64,000 nucleotides of DNA from assembly GCA_016800925.1 (NCBI GenBank), contig JABCPU010000168.1:62001-126000 (forward strand). The letters are read 5' to 3'. The first letter of the stretch is position 1, and each line of letters opens with the position of its first letter. Both the position numbers and the translations under genes were made by a program. The DNA is from Suillus spraguei (Eukaryota; Basidiomycota; Agaricomycetes; Boletales; Suillaceae). Below are positions 48,207 to 59,123 of the stretch, piece by piece. The notes beneath the pieces are model-generated. The model was not told the DNA's origin. It made no database searches and saw only the letters and a list, made by a program, of their open reading frames with translations.

Positions 48207-50326
48207 ATGACTGACACGATGTCCAACAATATCTCCGATGTCGAGCGGATCGCTCTTAAACTTAACAACGGTGTGTTCATTCCTTCCATTTTGTTTTGAC
48301 AGGATCACTTAAGGTCACACTCAGGTACTAAAGAGCTCACGTCTGTGGAGACCCATCCTGGTGTCTACGCTAGAGACACCATGGGTACTTGCTCGACGTT
48401 GCTTGATGCATTGGGCCCTGGCGAATTGGCTGAAAGTCGTTGGTTGCCTCAAGGTTTGGCTCCTGGTTACCCAGTTGTCCGAAATCTTGGCACTGAATGT
48501 TTGAATGGTTGTGTTGGTACCCCAAACACTCCTACCTTTGAGGACGTAAAGGTCATCCTTGCCTTGCATGATCTTCCACATGGTGTTGTCCATGAGATTC
48601 ACTCTTGTGTTCTTCAGGGGGAAGGCTTTGAGGACATGCAGTGGCCATATGTTCTTGATGATAACTTGGTGCTTGAGCCTCGAAAATCTGCTCTTTTGTA
48701 TGCTATGCATAATCTAGGTGAGTTTTGAGTTTTGGCAAAGGAGCAAAATGACTGAATCAAATTTTAGTGTCTTTGATCTACTAAGTACAATTTTTTGTAA
48801 CGTTATCGCATGTCAGAATTTCGTGTTTTCTTTCGGGTCTGTATTTTCGAGCGAGTGCCGTTGCTGCGCTGCTGTCCGATAAATAGCCCTCAATGTAAGT
48901 CAGAATTTTCATTACTTACCTCGCCTATTCAGTTCATCATGGCACGCAGAAATACAAGCAAAGTCAAGAAAATCTGTCCCCAGCTCACAACGTGTCAGAA
49001 GGCTGCGCGTCGTGCGAAGTTCGTTGCACTCACTGATGATGTGAACAGTGCTCGCACAACCCAACAGATGCTACTAGCTCTGAGCGTTGGACGCGACGTC
49101 AACTTTACCTTGGGGGTCAGACTGTTCGGCGTTCTCGGCATCCAAACGCATGGAATGCATTTGTTTGCCAATGACTGGATGACATAAATGAAGGTGTGTG
49201 TATCTATATCACTTTGTGCTCAAATTCAACTCCTTTCCAGGCCTATCAAAGGGTAACCGTTGGAAACTCACAGAGTTTATTGAGTCTCATAAAGAAACTC
49301 TTCGCAATGACTATGCAAGACTCTCCCGCACTCAAAAGAATAATTACGAAGTCGAGATTATCAAGATGCGTGCCGACAAGCAGCGCATGGTCTGCGACAA
49401 CCCAAGAGCGGTCCAGCGTGACATGCAGGCTACATTTGCTGCTATGGACCAAGAGGTACTTTCTTATTTTCTTCATCGCTCGTTTTCTGACAGGCATATC
49501 ATCCAGTGGACAGCTATTTGCTCCCGCCTCGGTGTTGAAGGCTTTTATGTGGCTGTCCGCGGTGGAATTGAGGACCTTAGTGGTCCCAAACTCTTTTTTT
49601 CAGAGAAGGCCGAGAAGTTTGTGCGAGCCATTCTGGATCTCGAGCCTCAGCGCCTGGCATTAAAACTGGAAGCATTTGCTGTCTCTGGCCTCGGTAAGTT
49701 TCTATATTTTACTCTAACTAATGTGTTTTTGATGATGTTCTATTCCTGCAGCTGAAGACATACCAACTATATCAACGGAGAAAAAATCCCTCAACCAGCT
49801 GGTCAGTGAATGTTGGACGCTCAAACAAGACGAACTTGGTGAGCGCCATCTCTATCATCGAGTTTTCATTGTTGCTGATGTTGATGCAGACTTTATCTTG
49901 CGTGAAAACAAACTCGCCAACCATGCGAAAATGAACTATACTAACTACGAGCGCGCCATTGTTGAACACTATGGTGTGGAGCTCAAAGGTTGGCCCTTCG
50001 AACTTCTGCCAGTCCGAAATCCCTCTTGTATTGGTGGATGCAAGTCAGTGCAATTATTGATCAACACACTCATCAATGAGACCTGTAAATGGATGAAGCT
50101 AACTGAGGAAGAGCTTGCAGACAGGATTACCAGCAATCATGCTCGTCAAGCAGCTGGGGAGACCATCTACAAACCACGGAAGACGCGCACCAAAAAGACA
50201 GTAGAAAAGAGTGCTGCCATTGTTGAGAGTAGCAGTGAGAGTGATGAGAATGAAGGGGATGATGGAGACGAGAACAAAGGGCATGATGGGGATGAGAACA
50301 AAGGGCATGATGGGGACAATGAGTAA
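48207..50326 (+). pseudogene. KDZ accessory gene with HMG-box-like stretch, interrupted by a stop
   Basis: Second gene of the KDZ element. Exons encode MTDTMSNNISDVERIALKLN; TKELTSVETHPGVYARDTMG; LNGCVGTPNTPTFEDVKVIL; then, near 48940, MARRNTSKVKKICPQL. An HMG-like stretch follows, HPNAWNAFVCQ, an in-frame TGA at 49172-49174, then LDDINEG and, across an intron, LSKGNRWKLTEFIESHKETL and SRTQKNNYEVEI. Downstream are LVSECWTLKQDEL, NYERAIVEHYGVELKGWPFE, KWMKLTEEELADRI and an acidic Asp/Glu/Gly/Lys-rich repeat tail ending at 50326. The frame also shifts between about 49085 and 49125. It would be a DNA-binding or chromatin-like partner of the transposase, but this copy looks broken. The HMG call is by pattern only. 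Confidence 0.6.
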
Positions 50327-50369
50327 TCATTAGCATTATTAGTACAGAGCATATGTATTTGCTATGGAA

Positions 50370-50580
50370 GTATAAGGGCTGAAGAAAGGGAAGTCCATCG
50401 TGCAACACTATTACCGTTCCCTCGAAATACAGTGTAAGGGCTGAAGAAGGTGAAATCCATCGTGGAGGATTGTTGCCGTTCCCTCGAAATAGGTGTAAGG
50501 GCTGAAGAATGGGAAGCCCATGCTGCTACACCATCCGTGTCGTGTAAGGGCTGAAGAATGGGAAGTCCATGCTGCTACAC
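50370..50580. repeat. tandem repeats after the KDZ accessory gene
   Basis: About four degenerate units starting gtaagggctgaag and carrying g-aagtccatg or g-aaatccatc, with ttaccgttccctcgaaat between them. They are relatives of the 47101-47280 repeat. They lie between the accessory-gene stop and the right terminal repeat, so both genes of the element are followed by the same repeat family. Confidence 0.8.
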
Positions 50581-51388
50581 CGTCCGTGTCACCATCGCTG
50601 CCGTCTGAATGCTGCATCAACGATTCACCATCGTAAAACTGGTCCATCATATCGAAAGTCGACCCAGCTTCCAGCGAAGCCTCCACAGCGAGGGCAGCCT
50701 GCTGTGTGTGATGCTGATCTGCGCATACGTCACTGTAAGAATGAAAAAAAGACTGATCTGTACACTCACCTTGAGCTTGGAATTGGAGCTCTCTCTCAGC
50801 TCGCAGGCGGTCTGCTTGTATATGGGTGAGGCTTGCAGATGTGGTCTGTGGGCCTGTATGACGAAGTACGGTCATTGTGACCCTCTGCGACATTGTGCGG
50901 AATGGACGCCATCTCCCCATAGCGGCGAGGAACAAGAGTTAGTATGCTTAGTCAGAACACAGAAGGTACACAAGTACTCACTGAATATGTAGCTAAAATG
51001 AGACAGATGCACCTGAAAAACATCATAAGAGTAGAGTAAGACCATAAGAAAAAGGATGCGCAAAAAACGCGCTCAGATTTGGGTAAGGTTGAGTGATATA
51101 GCGTGCTCGTCATTGTAGACAATGAGCAGAGGCTGTGGGAACGTTGGCACCAGCGGCGTGGGAGTGGTCGGCACCCAGCCTGCACATTGCCGAAAGTTGA
51201 TTACGCTGTAGTCAGCTAAGCCACTGTCGGATAAAGCCGAGAGGAAAAAAATGTACCTGCGAAGTCACTGCTGATTACTGAAGTAAGTGGTGCAGTACTG
51301 TAGTATAGATTATTCCCTCTAACTAGTAACGCGAGAGCGTACATTCTCACATTACTAAGTAGTAACATAAACGGTGTCACTCAGGTGG
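50579..51388. repeat. right terminal inverted repeat of the KDZ element (about 810 bp)
   Basis: On the reverse strand it repeats the start of the transposase gene with changes (MGRWRPF for MGRRRPF, ADRLRAE for ADCLRAE, DQHHTQQ for DQRHTQQ), then diverges into the internal tandem repeats at 50370-50580. It therefore holds a second, truncated transposase 5' end facing inward. Confidence 0.9.
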
Positions 51389-51394
51389 CTTGAG
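51389..51394. repeat. target-site duplication, right (CTTGAG)
   Basis: CTTGAG directly follows the right terminal repeat and matches 43215-43220. Confidence 0.7.
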
Positions 51395-52773
51395 CATGAA
51401 GCGGACTCCGAGCTTGCCATTCTGGGATATGGCGGATGATAGGTTACAGTTCGATTTGCCGATATGCCGCAACTTATTTTGAAGTCCGACCAATGTTTGT
51501 TCCGAACTTTATTAGTATCCACGATATGGCCCTGTCACATGAATCACAAATCAGTTCTATGCCAGTCTGTGGCGACTCTGTGCGCTGTGCTCACTAAGGT
51601 ATATCCGCAGCTGTTGGCGAGCATTACTATTAATATCACAACATTAGTGGCGACCTTTTTTTAATTTTTAATTCAATTTCTGTCCTTTGCAGATGAGGCT
51701 CTATGTAGGACATTACGGTCTAGTCTATGGGACCCCCGGCGTCCCTTTCGCATCTCCAGGTGCGCGAATGTCCTGATGTAAGGTGTGCCCCCATCAGTCC
51801 ACCGTTCCCGCCAGCCATTTTAGACGTGCCACCTTGTTGATGAGATGACTTAGTGCTGTTAGCGACCTAGCCAGGTGCTAATGAACTTGAGTGGTGTCTG
51901 CGACAGGCGCTCTATTAAGAGCGGTGGCCCATGCATATCGGTCTCCTAGCGTGGAGTGCGCTAGTTGCGTTGGTCGGAGGTGGGCGCTACGCGCTGTCTC
52001 ACGACCTATGTCACAGAGATGAGGTTCTTGATGATGATCAAAGACGTAGAAGCGATGAGCTTCTATGAAGTTCAAATAGAGATGATAAGCTTATGAAAAG
52101 CTTATTGAAAGGAAGTTCAGGGTCGAAGATCAAGTAGATTCAAGTTAAAGAAGTACAAAGGCTATCTGCACGTATTTATATGTAAGATTGAAGCGGAGTG
52201 TGAATATGTAAGTATCGCTGAATTAAGTATGAAGTCAGATAGCCAATAAGAGGATGCATGCTCGTGAACGAGTCAGAGGCATATCAACCAATGAGAATGC
52301 ACATGTGTGTGAAGGGGTCATAAGTGCGGAGCTGAAGGTATAAAGGGTATGAGCCAATGAGGCAACGCATGAGTCAAGAAAGGTAAATGGTAAAAGGATA
52401 AAGCATAACATGATACCAAGACGTCCTTGAAGGTAGACAGGGGGTTCCCGTGAACCGAGCGAGTGTACATGTTGAAGTGCAAGGTAATGCAACGAGCGCA
52501 GAGGAGGCGCTTGAAGTGTGCGAAGCAAGAGAGGCGTGTATAGGCGTGAAGGAGGTAGAGGGCATGCAAAGAGGGCGTGTTCAATGATGATGGAGGAGAC
52601 AAGCATAGGTGAGGTAGGGAGTGACAACAGCAAGCCAGATGAGGTAGCGGAGGACGAGGATAGAAGCCTCGTTGGCATGAGAGTAGACGGTGATGCATAG
52701 GAGGAAAAATGATAGTAGGGGCACAAGAAGGTGTTCTTGTAACAAGTGCTTACATTGAATGTATATGGCTATC
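51395..52773. other. unassigned sequence between the KDZ element and a solo LTR
   Basis: No coding family on either strand. The part 51777-52744 begins tgtaaggtgtgcccccatca and ends cttgtaaca, which looks LTR-like, but the flanks (cctga and agtgc) do not match, so it is not called. A reverse Ser/Leu-rich frame at 52235-52726 has no domain. Confidence 0.4.
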
Positions 52774-53248
52774 TGTTACAGTCGTACGTACCCCTATTCA
52801 TTTTCCCTTTATACTTTTACTTGTATCTCATGTCACATGACTCTGACTCATATGCTCAACGCATCTGTACAACACATGCCTTCCTTATTAGGATACGCAG
52901 TTACATTCTCACGGTTACCTGGTCTGTGCGCATATATCTACCTATTTAAGCACAGTGTACTTGTAGTAGATTCCCTACTTTAATCTTACTGGGTTTTACC
53001 TGGAACTTCCTTCGCTTAGGTCTCCAACCTAAGTCGTCCTTGAATCGTCTCTAAGTCTAAGCACTCCTTAGCCTTAGTCTCTATTCTCGTAAGAACCTCT
53101 CGGACTTATCCTTGAGGCCAGACCCTTGATCGTACTCGGAACGCGTTCCTTGTACTTTCACCTTGTCCTCCTCTGGACATTGTAGAACTTCCCAGCAGAC
53201 CGACTGTGTCTTTTCACTGTCGCTGGTGACGCCACCCCAGTCGTAACA
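52774..53248 (+). mobile_element. solo LTR of the Gypsy family (475 bp)
   Basis: Starts TGTTACAGTCGTACGTACCC and ends with GTCGTAACA. It is flanked by 5-bp CTATC on both sides (52769-52773 and 53249-53253). It is homologous along its whole length, in opposite orientation, to the LTR at 59124-59598, which is also 475 bp. No internal retrotransposon sequence adjoins it, so it is a solo LTR left by recombination. A tatttaag TATA-like motif lies inside. Confidence 0.88.
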
Positions 53249-53543
53249 CTATCGTATGTGACAACTAAACGCATACTCAGTTGCTGAAGGCGATGGGTAC
53301 AGGAATCAGGAGGGATGCAAATGGGTGAGTCATGGTGGCCGATGTGCTGTTTGGCTGTCAGTGGATGCATTTGGCTGATACCGCTTCTCTTGTGGATGAT
53401 TCCGTGTATATGAGTGGGTGGGGTGTTTGTGGTACAGGGTGGTGTTACAGAGTGATGGTACAGAGTGTTGATATCTGTTGCAGAGGTTGGGATGTGAAGG
53501 TGCGCTGAGCACCATTCTGATAGTCTATGGGTCTGCTAAGGGT

Positions 53544-55440
53544 CTAACTGCATTGATCTGGGGATGGATGAGGTAGTGGGATCTCACCAAAAGTCTTCCT
53601 GAGTCTCTGGGTTGCATTGAGGTAGCAGACTAGGTGTTGGGTGGCTATAGGGTTGGCTAGAAGAAAGGGTAGGGAGGTGGCTTTTCAGCCGAGTGCGACA
53701 ACAAGGGCGTGATATTCATGACGATAGAAGGGGCAGTCCAGGAGGAGATGAGACACAGTTTCATTCATGCCCAGGCAATGTGGACAGTGCGGAGATGGAG
53801 CTTTGCCTATGCAATGAAGGTGGTGGCACAGCAGAGCATGTTGAGTGCGTAGGGCCATATAGACCCCAGTCAGACACTTGGGGAAAGCGGTGGTTAGCTT
53901 GACAAAGGAGCGTTGTAATAACTTAGGGTCAATATTATTAGTTTGATTGTAATGAGGAGATTTATGACATAGTCTCTCCCAGCAAGTGTGTGAGTAAGCT
54001 TTGTAGGCAGTGTAGCGAACAAAGTCACACTGACCATGAAAGTGCTGTTTTACACAAGTGTCTCATTACTGTCTACAGTGGCTACCGAGAAAACCCCTAT
54101 AGCGAGCATTACCCCTTTTCACTTTGCCGGTACTGTTTTTGCTCCATGGATCCTTGCCCCTTACCGAATCTCGCTACCAATGTCCTCCTGTCCATTCCAT
54201 TTCTGTCTATGATCCATTGGTGCATAGCATATTCGTTTCCACCGTTACTAAAGCTACGGCAAGACTTACCTTACCTTCTGTGACACCACTTGCTCACTGC
54301 ATGCCTCTTACATAGCTAAATATCTCTATCTTGCTACCATTCTCGCTATGTATTCTGGCCATTCACGGTACATGTTAAAAAGGACTCTTCGCACATTCCA
54401 GTACTTTTACTTTCCCTCTATGGTACACACGGTACTTAGGAATTGACACCCCTACTGTCTCTTAAGAATTGTTTTACTGCTGCACGCACCACTGCTCTAT
54501 ACCGCTTTCCCACGCTTCACCGCTTGTTTTACCACCAGTTTCCCACGCCTTACCGCAGTTTTACCGCACGCACTACTGCAGTTTTACCACTTTTGCTACT
54601 GCTTGTCTATCGCTTTCCCACGCTTACCGCTAGTATTACCGCAAGTTTCCCACGGACTGGAGGTCACCGCTAGCATCTCGCTACCTCCGACGGCATTCTT
54701 GCACCACAGGTTGGGCAATATTGAACTATACTAACTCCTAACTTAGCATTCCCTTTAGGGTCAAACGTTCTTGCCTTCGCAAGTGAAGCAGACTAGGTAA
54801 AGCGCAAGACTCGCATACTAGCTCAGGCCATGGTTTATCTACAGCCCAGGCTAGATTGTATCTTTACAGCGGCTTTGAGTGCTGAGATGCTGAGTGGCAT
54901 TGATCCGTACCGAAGGAAGTTGGGTAGACTTGCTGCAGGGCTGTTATTGTGGCGGCCTTCCACTGCCTTCTTTGTGTGCTTGTCTGCCTCTTTGTTACCA
55001 TGTATGTCAGAGTGTCCTAAAATCCATCGGATGGTGACCTTGAAGTCTCTGTGTTCCCTTGCAAGATCAGCTAACCTGTCGCAGAATAGATCAGTCAAGT
55101 AGGATCCTGGACACAGATGGAAGCCTTCACTGGATTGTATTGCAGCTTGATTGTCAACCAGGATAGATATGTACTGGGAAGGTAGGGTCCACTTCTGTGG
55201 CTAGTAACTCAGCCGCTAGGTTCAGGCTGATGGCCTCTGCCTCGAACATGGTGTGTTCCTCGTCTGTTCCAAGATGGTATTGAAGGGTTCTTGGTTTTTG
55301 ACCTGCGTGAAATAGGGTTGCTGCGGCTCTGATCTTGCCCTCATGGCCCGAGCCATCACTGTATATAGTGGCAACCTATCCTTTGGATTCCTTCTCTGAG
55401 CTCACTGAGCAGCCCTTACCCTCCAGGATATGTGACTCAC
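53544..55440 (-). pseudogene. LINE-type retrotransposon fragment: RNase H and C-terminal zinc motif
   Basis: Reverse-strand remains of a non-LTR retrotransposon ORF2. RNase H motifs are ATIYSDGSGHEGKIRAAATL (Asp), TMFEAEAISLN (Glu), LVDNQAAIQ (Asp) and GHSDIHGNKEADKHTKKA (Asp). Downstream come YKAYSHTCWERLCH and the C-terminal zinc motif CPHCLGMNETVSHLLLDCPF, ending at 53544. Breaks: a frame change near 55160, a TGA near 53685, and insertion of an 858-bp element at 54011-54868 that splits KAA from YKAYSH. No reverse transcriptase domain is present upstream, so it is 5'-truncated. Sequence on either side of the insert rejoins in frame. Confidence 0.8.
54011..54868. mobile_element. TGT...ACA element, copy A (858 bp), inserted in the LINE
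   Basis: Begins tgtagcgaacaaagtcac and ends agattgtatctttaca, with no coding capacity. It is a direct repeat of 57380-58288. Flanks are GCAG (54007-54010) and GCGG (54869-54872), consistent with a 4-bp duplication carrying one change. Removing it and one flank copy restores the LINE reading frame. The interior is rich in accgc/ttacc-type short repeats. It may be a solo LTR or a non-autonomous element. Confidence 0.75.
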
Positions 55441-56696
55441 TCAGGCTGCGCAGTGCTTCATTCCCACTATGACAGTAGTTGGTGTTGTGTTTCTCACTGC
55501 GTATATTGATCTTAATCATTGACTGTGCCTTTAGTTGTTATCAAGTCATTGGACTCTTCACTGATATTCCTACTGTTATTTACGTTAATGATGAGTCGAG
55601 ATTTCTCTGTGCTATCATCTTTTCTGCATGACTGCATCATGCTGCATTTTTTTTTCAATCATAATGGATCACCATGGAGTTGACATCTGGTCCTGCATGC
55701 ATTCCTACTACCAACAGTTGGTATAATTCTTAACAGACATTTTGACCGGTCTATCTAGCCTGAAGTATATTCCCACTGTCTTTTCTCCTTCTGCCACATC
55801 TTATATGGCTTTGAGACAGCATGACAATCATGTATGGTCTCATTATGATGATCAATATTATCATGACGGCTTGCAAACTCTGTCCATGTTTGTACTGATC
55901 CTTGTTGCCCCTGTTGTGTGCAGAAGAGAGGCAAAGATTCATATGAAGACTGCTGCTCTATGGAAAGCCAGACCACCATGCTCTACTTCCAAGGCTTCCA
56001 CTTCTCAGAACCTTCCTAGTAAGGTAAGTGCTTGTATTGGTTTCTGAACACCCTGTGTTAATGTGACATGTAGATTTATTCCCGCTACCATAAGGAAGTG
56101 GGTTATATCGTGTTTTATGGGACATCATTCAATTTGATTGTCTTCCTGCATCTGTTGCTCTTGTCCTTGAATAGTATTCTTCTCTCGTCTTCTTCAATTG
56201 CTTGCTTGCTCAGCCATTTGGGCCCAAGTTTGCAGTTCACTGAAATCCCCATGGCCTCAGTGATTTATTGCCATGCTCTCACCACCAATGTCGAGTTTGA
56301 GGTCGCGTGAGGTCTTGATGTTATGTTTGGGATGAACTGCATTGCTGCGTGACCACCATTTTGTGGGAAGATGAGACTCCTGTCTCCAATCATCCATGTC
56401 TGGCCTTCAAGGTGGTGACAGTGTTTCACTGTCCTCATTTTCTAGTATCTGCTCATTTCCTTCGGTGTTTCCAGAAACTCCGTGTATACTTAGTGGTAAT
56501 GTCAATCACATTGAACTTGCTGCTAATGATGGTCAATTAGAATTATCTTAGTCTTCATCCCTCGTCGGGGCAATTCTATTGTCTCATAGACATTCAGACT
56601 CGAAATCTACTGTCCATGTCATCTTTTCGGGCAGTGTCAATCAAGGGCCCAATAAGTTTTCAACTTAGGATGAGTCATCAAGTGGGAATTAAAGAC
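55441..56696. other. unassigned sequence, possibly decayed retroelement
   Basis: A forward frame at 55742-56047 and scattered readable pieces (YMALRQHDNHVWSHYDDQYY) have no recognised domain. No terminal repeats are found. Confidence 0.35.
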
Positions 56697-58350
56697 TAGC
56701 CTGGCTAGTGTGGTTACCACAACAGAATCAAAATCTGTTTCTCTTGGAATACACAGGTTCGAAACCTGCTGAACTACAGTTTTTTTCTATCAGAATGCAC
56801 TTTGACATTCATTCATGGACGATTTCTTCAGAAGTTCACCGCAACTGGTCTTAGTCAGGTGGTTGCCACAACAGAATCAAAATATGTTTCTCTTGGACTG
56901 CAGGTTTGAAACCTGCCGACAACAAGTTTTTTTTCTATTGAAACACACCTTGACATTCATTCATGTATGGCTTCTTTAGAAGTTCATTGTAACTGGTCTT
57001 AGCTAGGCGGTTGCCACAACAGAATCAAAATCTGTTTATCTTGAAATGTGTGGGTTCAAAACCTGCTGATGACGAGGTTTTTCTATCAGAACACACTTTG
57101 ATGTTCACTCATGGATGGTTTCTTTGCAAGTTCACTGTAGGTGGTGTTAGCCTGGTGGTTGCCATGACAGAATCAAAATCTGTTTCTTTTGGACTGTGCA
57201 GGTTCGAAACCTGCCGACAACAAGGTTTTTTCTCTTGGAACACCTTAATATTCACCCGTGATGGTTTCTTTGGCAGTTCATTGTAACTAGTCTTAGCCTG
57301 GTCAACACAACAGAATCAAAATCTGTTTCTCTTTCCTGTGTAGGTTCAAACCTGCTGATGACAGCATTTTTTTTATCGGTGTGATGAACAAACTCACGCT
57401 GAGCTTGAAACAGCACATTTTCATATAGGTGTCAACTGGCAATCATTATTCTTACCCTTCAGCTTCACCGTCCTACTTTACCATGCATTTACCCCTATCT
57501 AACGGTATCGTTCCACACTCTGGAAGCCTCATTGCAGCTTAGCGGCTGTACTGCGGCAACTTTCCCGTGAAGTGGTGATCTTCAGCAATCTCTGCAAACC
57601 CATTTGGCATTCTCAAGCAAGATTTTACCGTCTGTCCTATGTCCATCTAGTCTCACCAGTACGTGATGTTTTGTAAACTATAGTGCAGTCTTATTACATG
57701 TCTGCTGCATGTTAATCCTATCCCTTCTGTTTCTATAGCTATTCCTTAGTATAAAATTCCTAGGTACCTATTACTCATTCCTTACTTCCTCCTATAGTAC
57801 ACATGGTACTTAGGAATAGTCACCACTACTGTCACTACAAAATAAAGTCCTTTACTGAAGTCACTGTTTCCTTAAGAATTGCTTTACCGCTGCACGCACC
57901 ACCGCTCTTTACTGCTTTCCCGCGCTTCACCACTAGCGCTACTGCTTTCTCACGCTTCACCACTACACTACCGCTTGTTTTACTGCAGAAGTTCCCACGC
58001 TTACCACAGTTTTACTGTTCATGCTACTGCTTGCCTACTGCATTCCCATGCTTACCGCTAGTTTTACCACAAGTTTCCCATGGACCGGAGGTCACCGCTA
58101 GCATCTCGCTACCTCCGACAGCAGTCATGCACCACAGGTTGGGCTTTACTGAACTATACTAACTTAGCATTCCCTTTAGGGTCGAACGCTCTTGCTTTGC
58201 AAGTGAAGCAGACTAGACGGAGCACAAGACTCGCATACTAGTCTAGGCTGTGGTTCATCTACAGCCCAGGCTAGATTGTATCTTTACATCGGAACACACC
58301 TTGACATCCACTCATGAATGGTTTCCTCAGAGATCCATCTTGACTGGTCT
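56697..58350 (+). repeat. tandem array of five tRNA-like units of about 148 bp
   Basis: Units start with tagcctgg or tagtcagg at 56697, 56852, 57000, 57148 and 57294, with lengths of 155, 148, 148, 146 and a fifth that is split by an insertion and ends at 58350. Each begins with an A-box-like segment (TAGYCnGGTGGTTGCCAC), then an arm ACAGAATCAAAATCTGT (5-bp stem, 7-nt loop with CAA in anticodon position), then a B-box-like GGTTCGAAACC within a CAGG...CCTG stem. A T-rich run and about 75 bp of unit-specific sequence follow. No good 7-bp acceptor stem is visible. It is best described as a tandemly amplified tRNA-derived (SINE-like) sequence. Confidence 0.75.
57380..58288. mobile_element. TGT...ACA element, copy B (909 bp), inserted in the fifth tRNA-like unit
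   Basis: Begins tgtgatgaacaaactcac and ends agattgtatctttaca; same orientation and same family as 54011-54868. Flanked by identical TCGG at 57376-57379 and 58289-58292, a 4-bp target duplication. Excising it makes the fifth unit continuous (...tttttatcgg then aacacaccttgacat). Confidence 0.82.
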
Positions 58351-59123
58351 TAGCCCCTGTGCAAATTGTTGATGCAACATTGATATTTTGGGTTTTATTT
58401 TATTTTCACTAAGCTAATGGACTGCGTGATACCTAGTGTCATTGTGAGCGGCATGTCTTGTTTGAGTCAGACTCAAATATCCTCCACTCCTAGTGGGCAT
58501 GTTCAATGTTGACTGTCCATGACAGTTGGCATCACATCTTTCATGTATATATTTTCAGGCTCCATCCTCCTATGGTAAAGTAAGACTTACTTAGCAGATG
58601 GCTTTAGGCAGGGTTAGGATCATTGCCCTCTTTCTAACCTGCTTTGTTGTCTCACTAGGTAAGTTAATTGTTAGTATCCATGTTACCCTCTTTCTAACCT
58701 GCCTCATCGTCTCGCTAGCTAGTATTTTGATTCACCCACCACTCCCTCCTCTTTGGTTGTAGCTAGCATTTGGTTTCATCAGATTGTTTCTCGCTGAGAT
58801 TTCTTTCCTTTGGGCTTGCTGGGATTTGCTTATCTTTCTGTTGGATTGTATTCGTAGTCTCCAATATCAGCCAAGCTCCTCATTGTCAAGAAGCCAATCA
58901 TTCATTATTTCATCAGTGTCCATGTGCCTTCTGGAATTGTGTGAGGTCCATTAGTACTCCATGGCAAGTTGTGCCTTCGGACATGTTTGAAACATTAATT
59001 ATATTGTGCTCTGCATAAACCCCCTCCTCTGAGTCCTCTCACTACCTTGATTGCAGTAGATTGCATAGCCAGTGAAGCTTCCTTGGCATTACACTACCTT
59101 GGATATCTATCAACTGTTACAAT
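58351..59123. other. no gene recognised
   Basis: Only short frames. A phrase containing ccctctttctaacctgc occurs twice (about 58631 and 58687), a short local duplication. Confidence 0.4.

Larger units (their letters stand above)
43221..51388. mobile_element. 8.17-kb KDZ-superfamily DNA transposon
   Basis: Bounded by inverted termini ccacctgagtgacaccgttt (left, 43221) and its complement ending at 51388, and flanked by CTTGAG on both sides (43215-43220, 51389-51394), which fits a 6-bp target duplication. The terminal repeats extend about 810 bp inward. Two same-strand genes lie inside: an open KDZ transposase (43690-46978) and a damaged accessory gene (about 48207-50326), with a short open frame (47696-48111) between them. 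Similar repeat clusters follow each gene (47055-47418 and 50370-50580). The KDZ assignment rests on the transposase; other KDZ elements are reported with an 8-bp duplication, so the 6 bp deserves checking. Confidence 0.85.

Noticed and set aside
47500..50326. A TET/JBP dioxygenase gene as companion of the KDZ transposase.
   Set aside because: No HxD...H iron-binding pattern of that family was found in any of the element's frames.
51777..52744. A separate LTR (TGTAAGG...GTAACA).
   Set aside because: The ends are LTR-like, but no matching flanking duplication and no second copy could be found in the window.
56697..57379. True tRNA-Leu(CAA) genes.
   Set aside because: The A-box, anticodon-like arm and T-arm are recognisable but the 5' and 3' ends do not form a convincing acceptor stem, and units are tandem and diverged.
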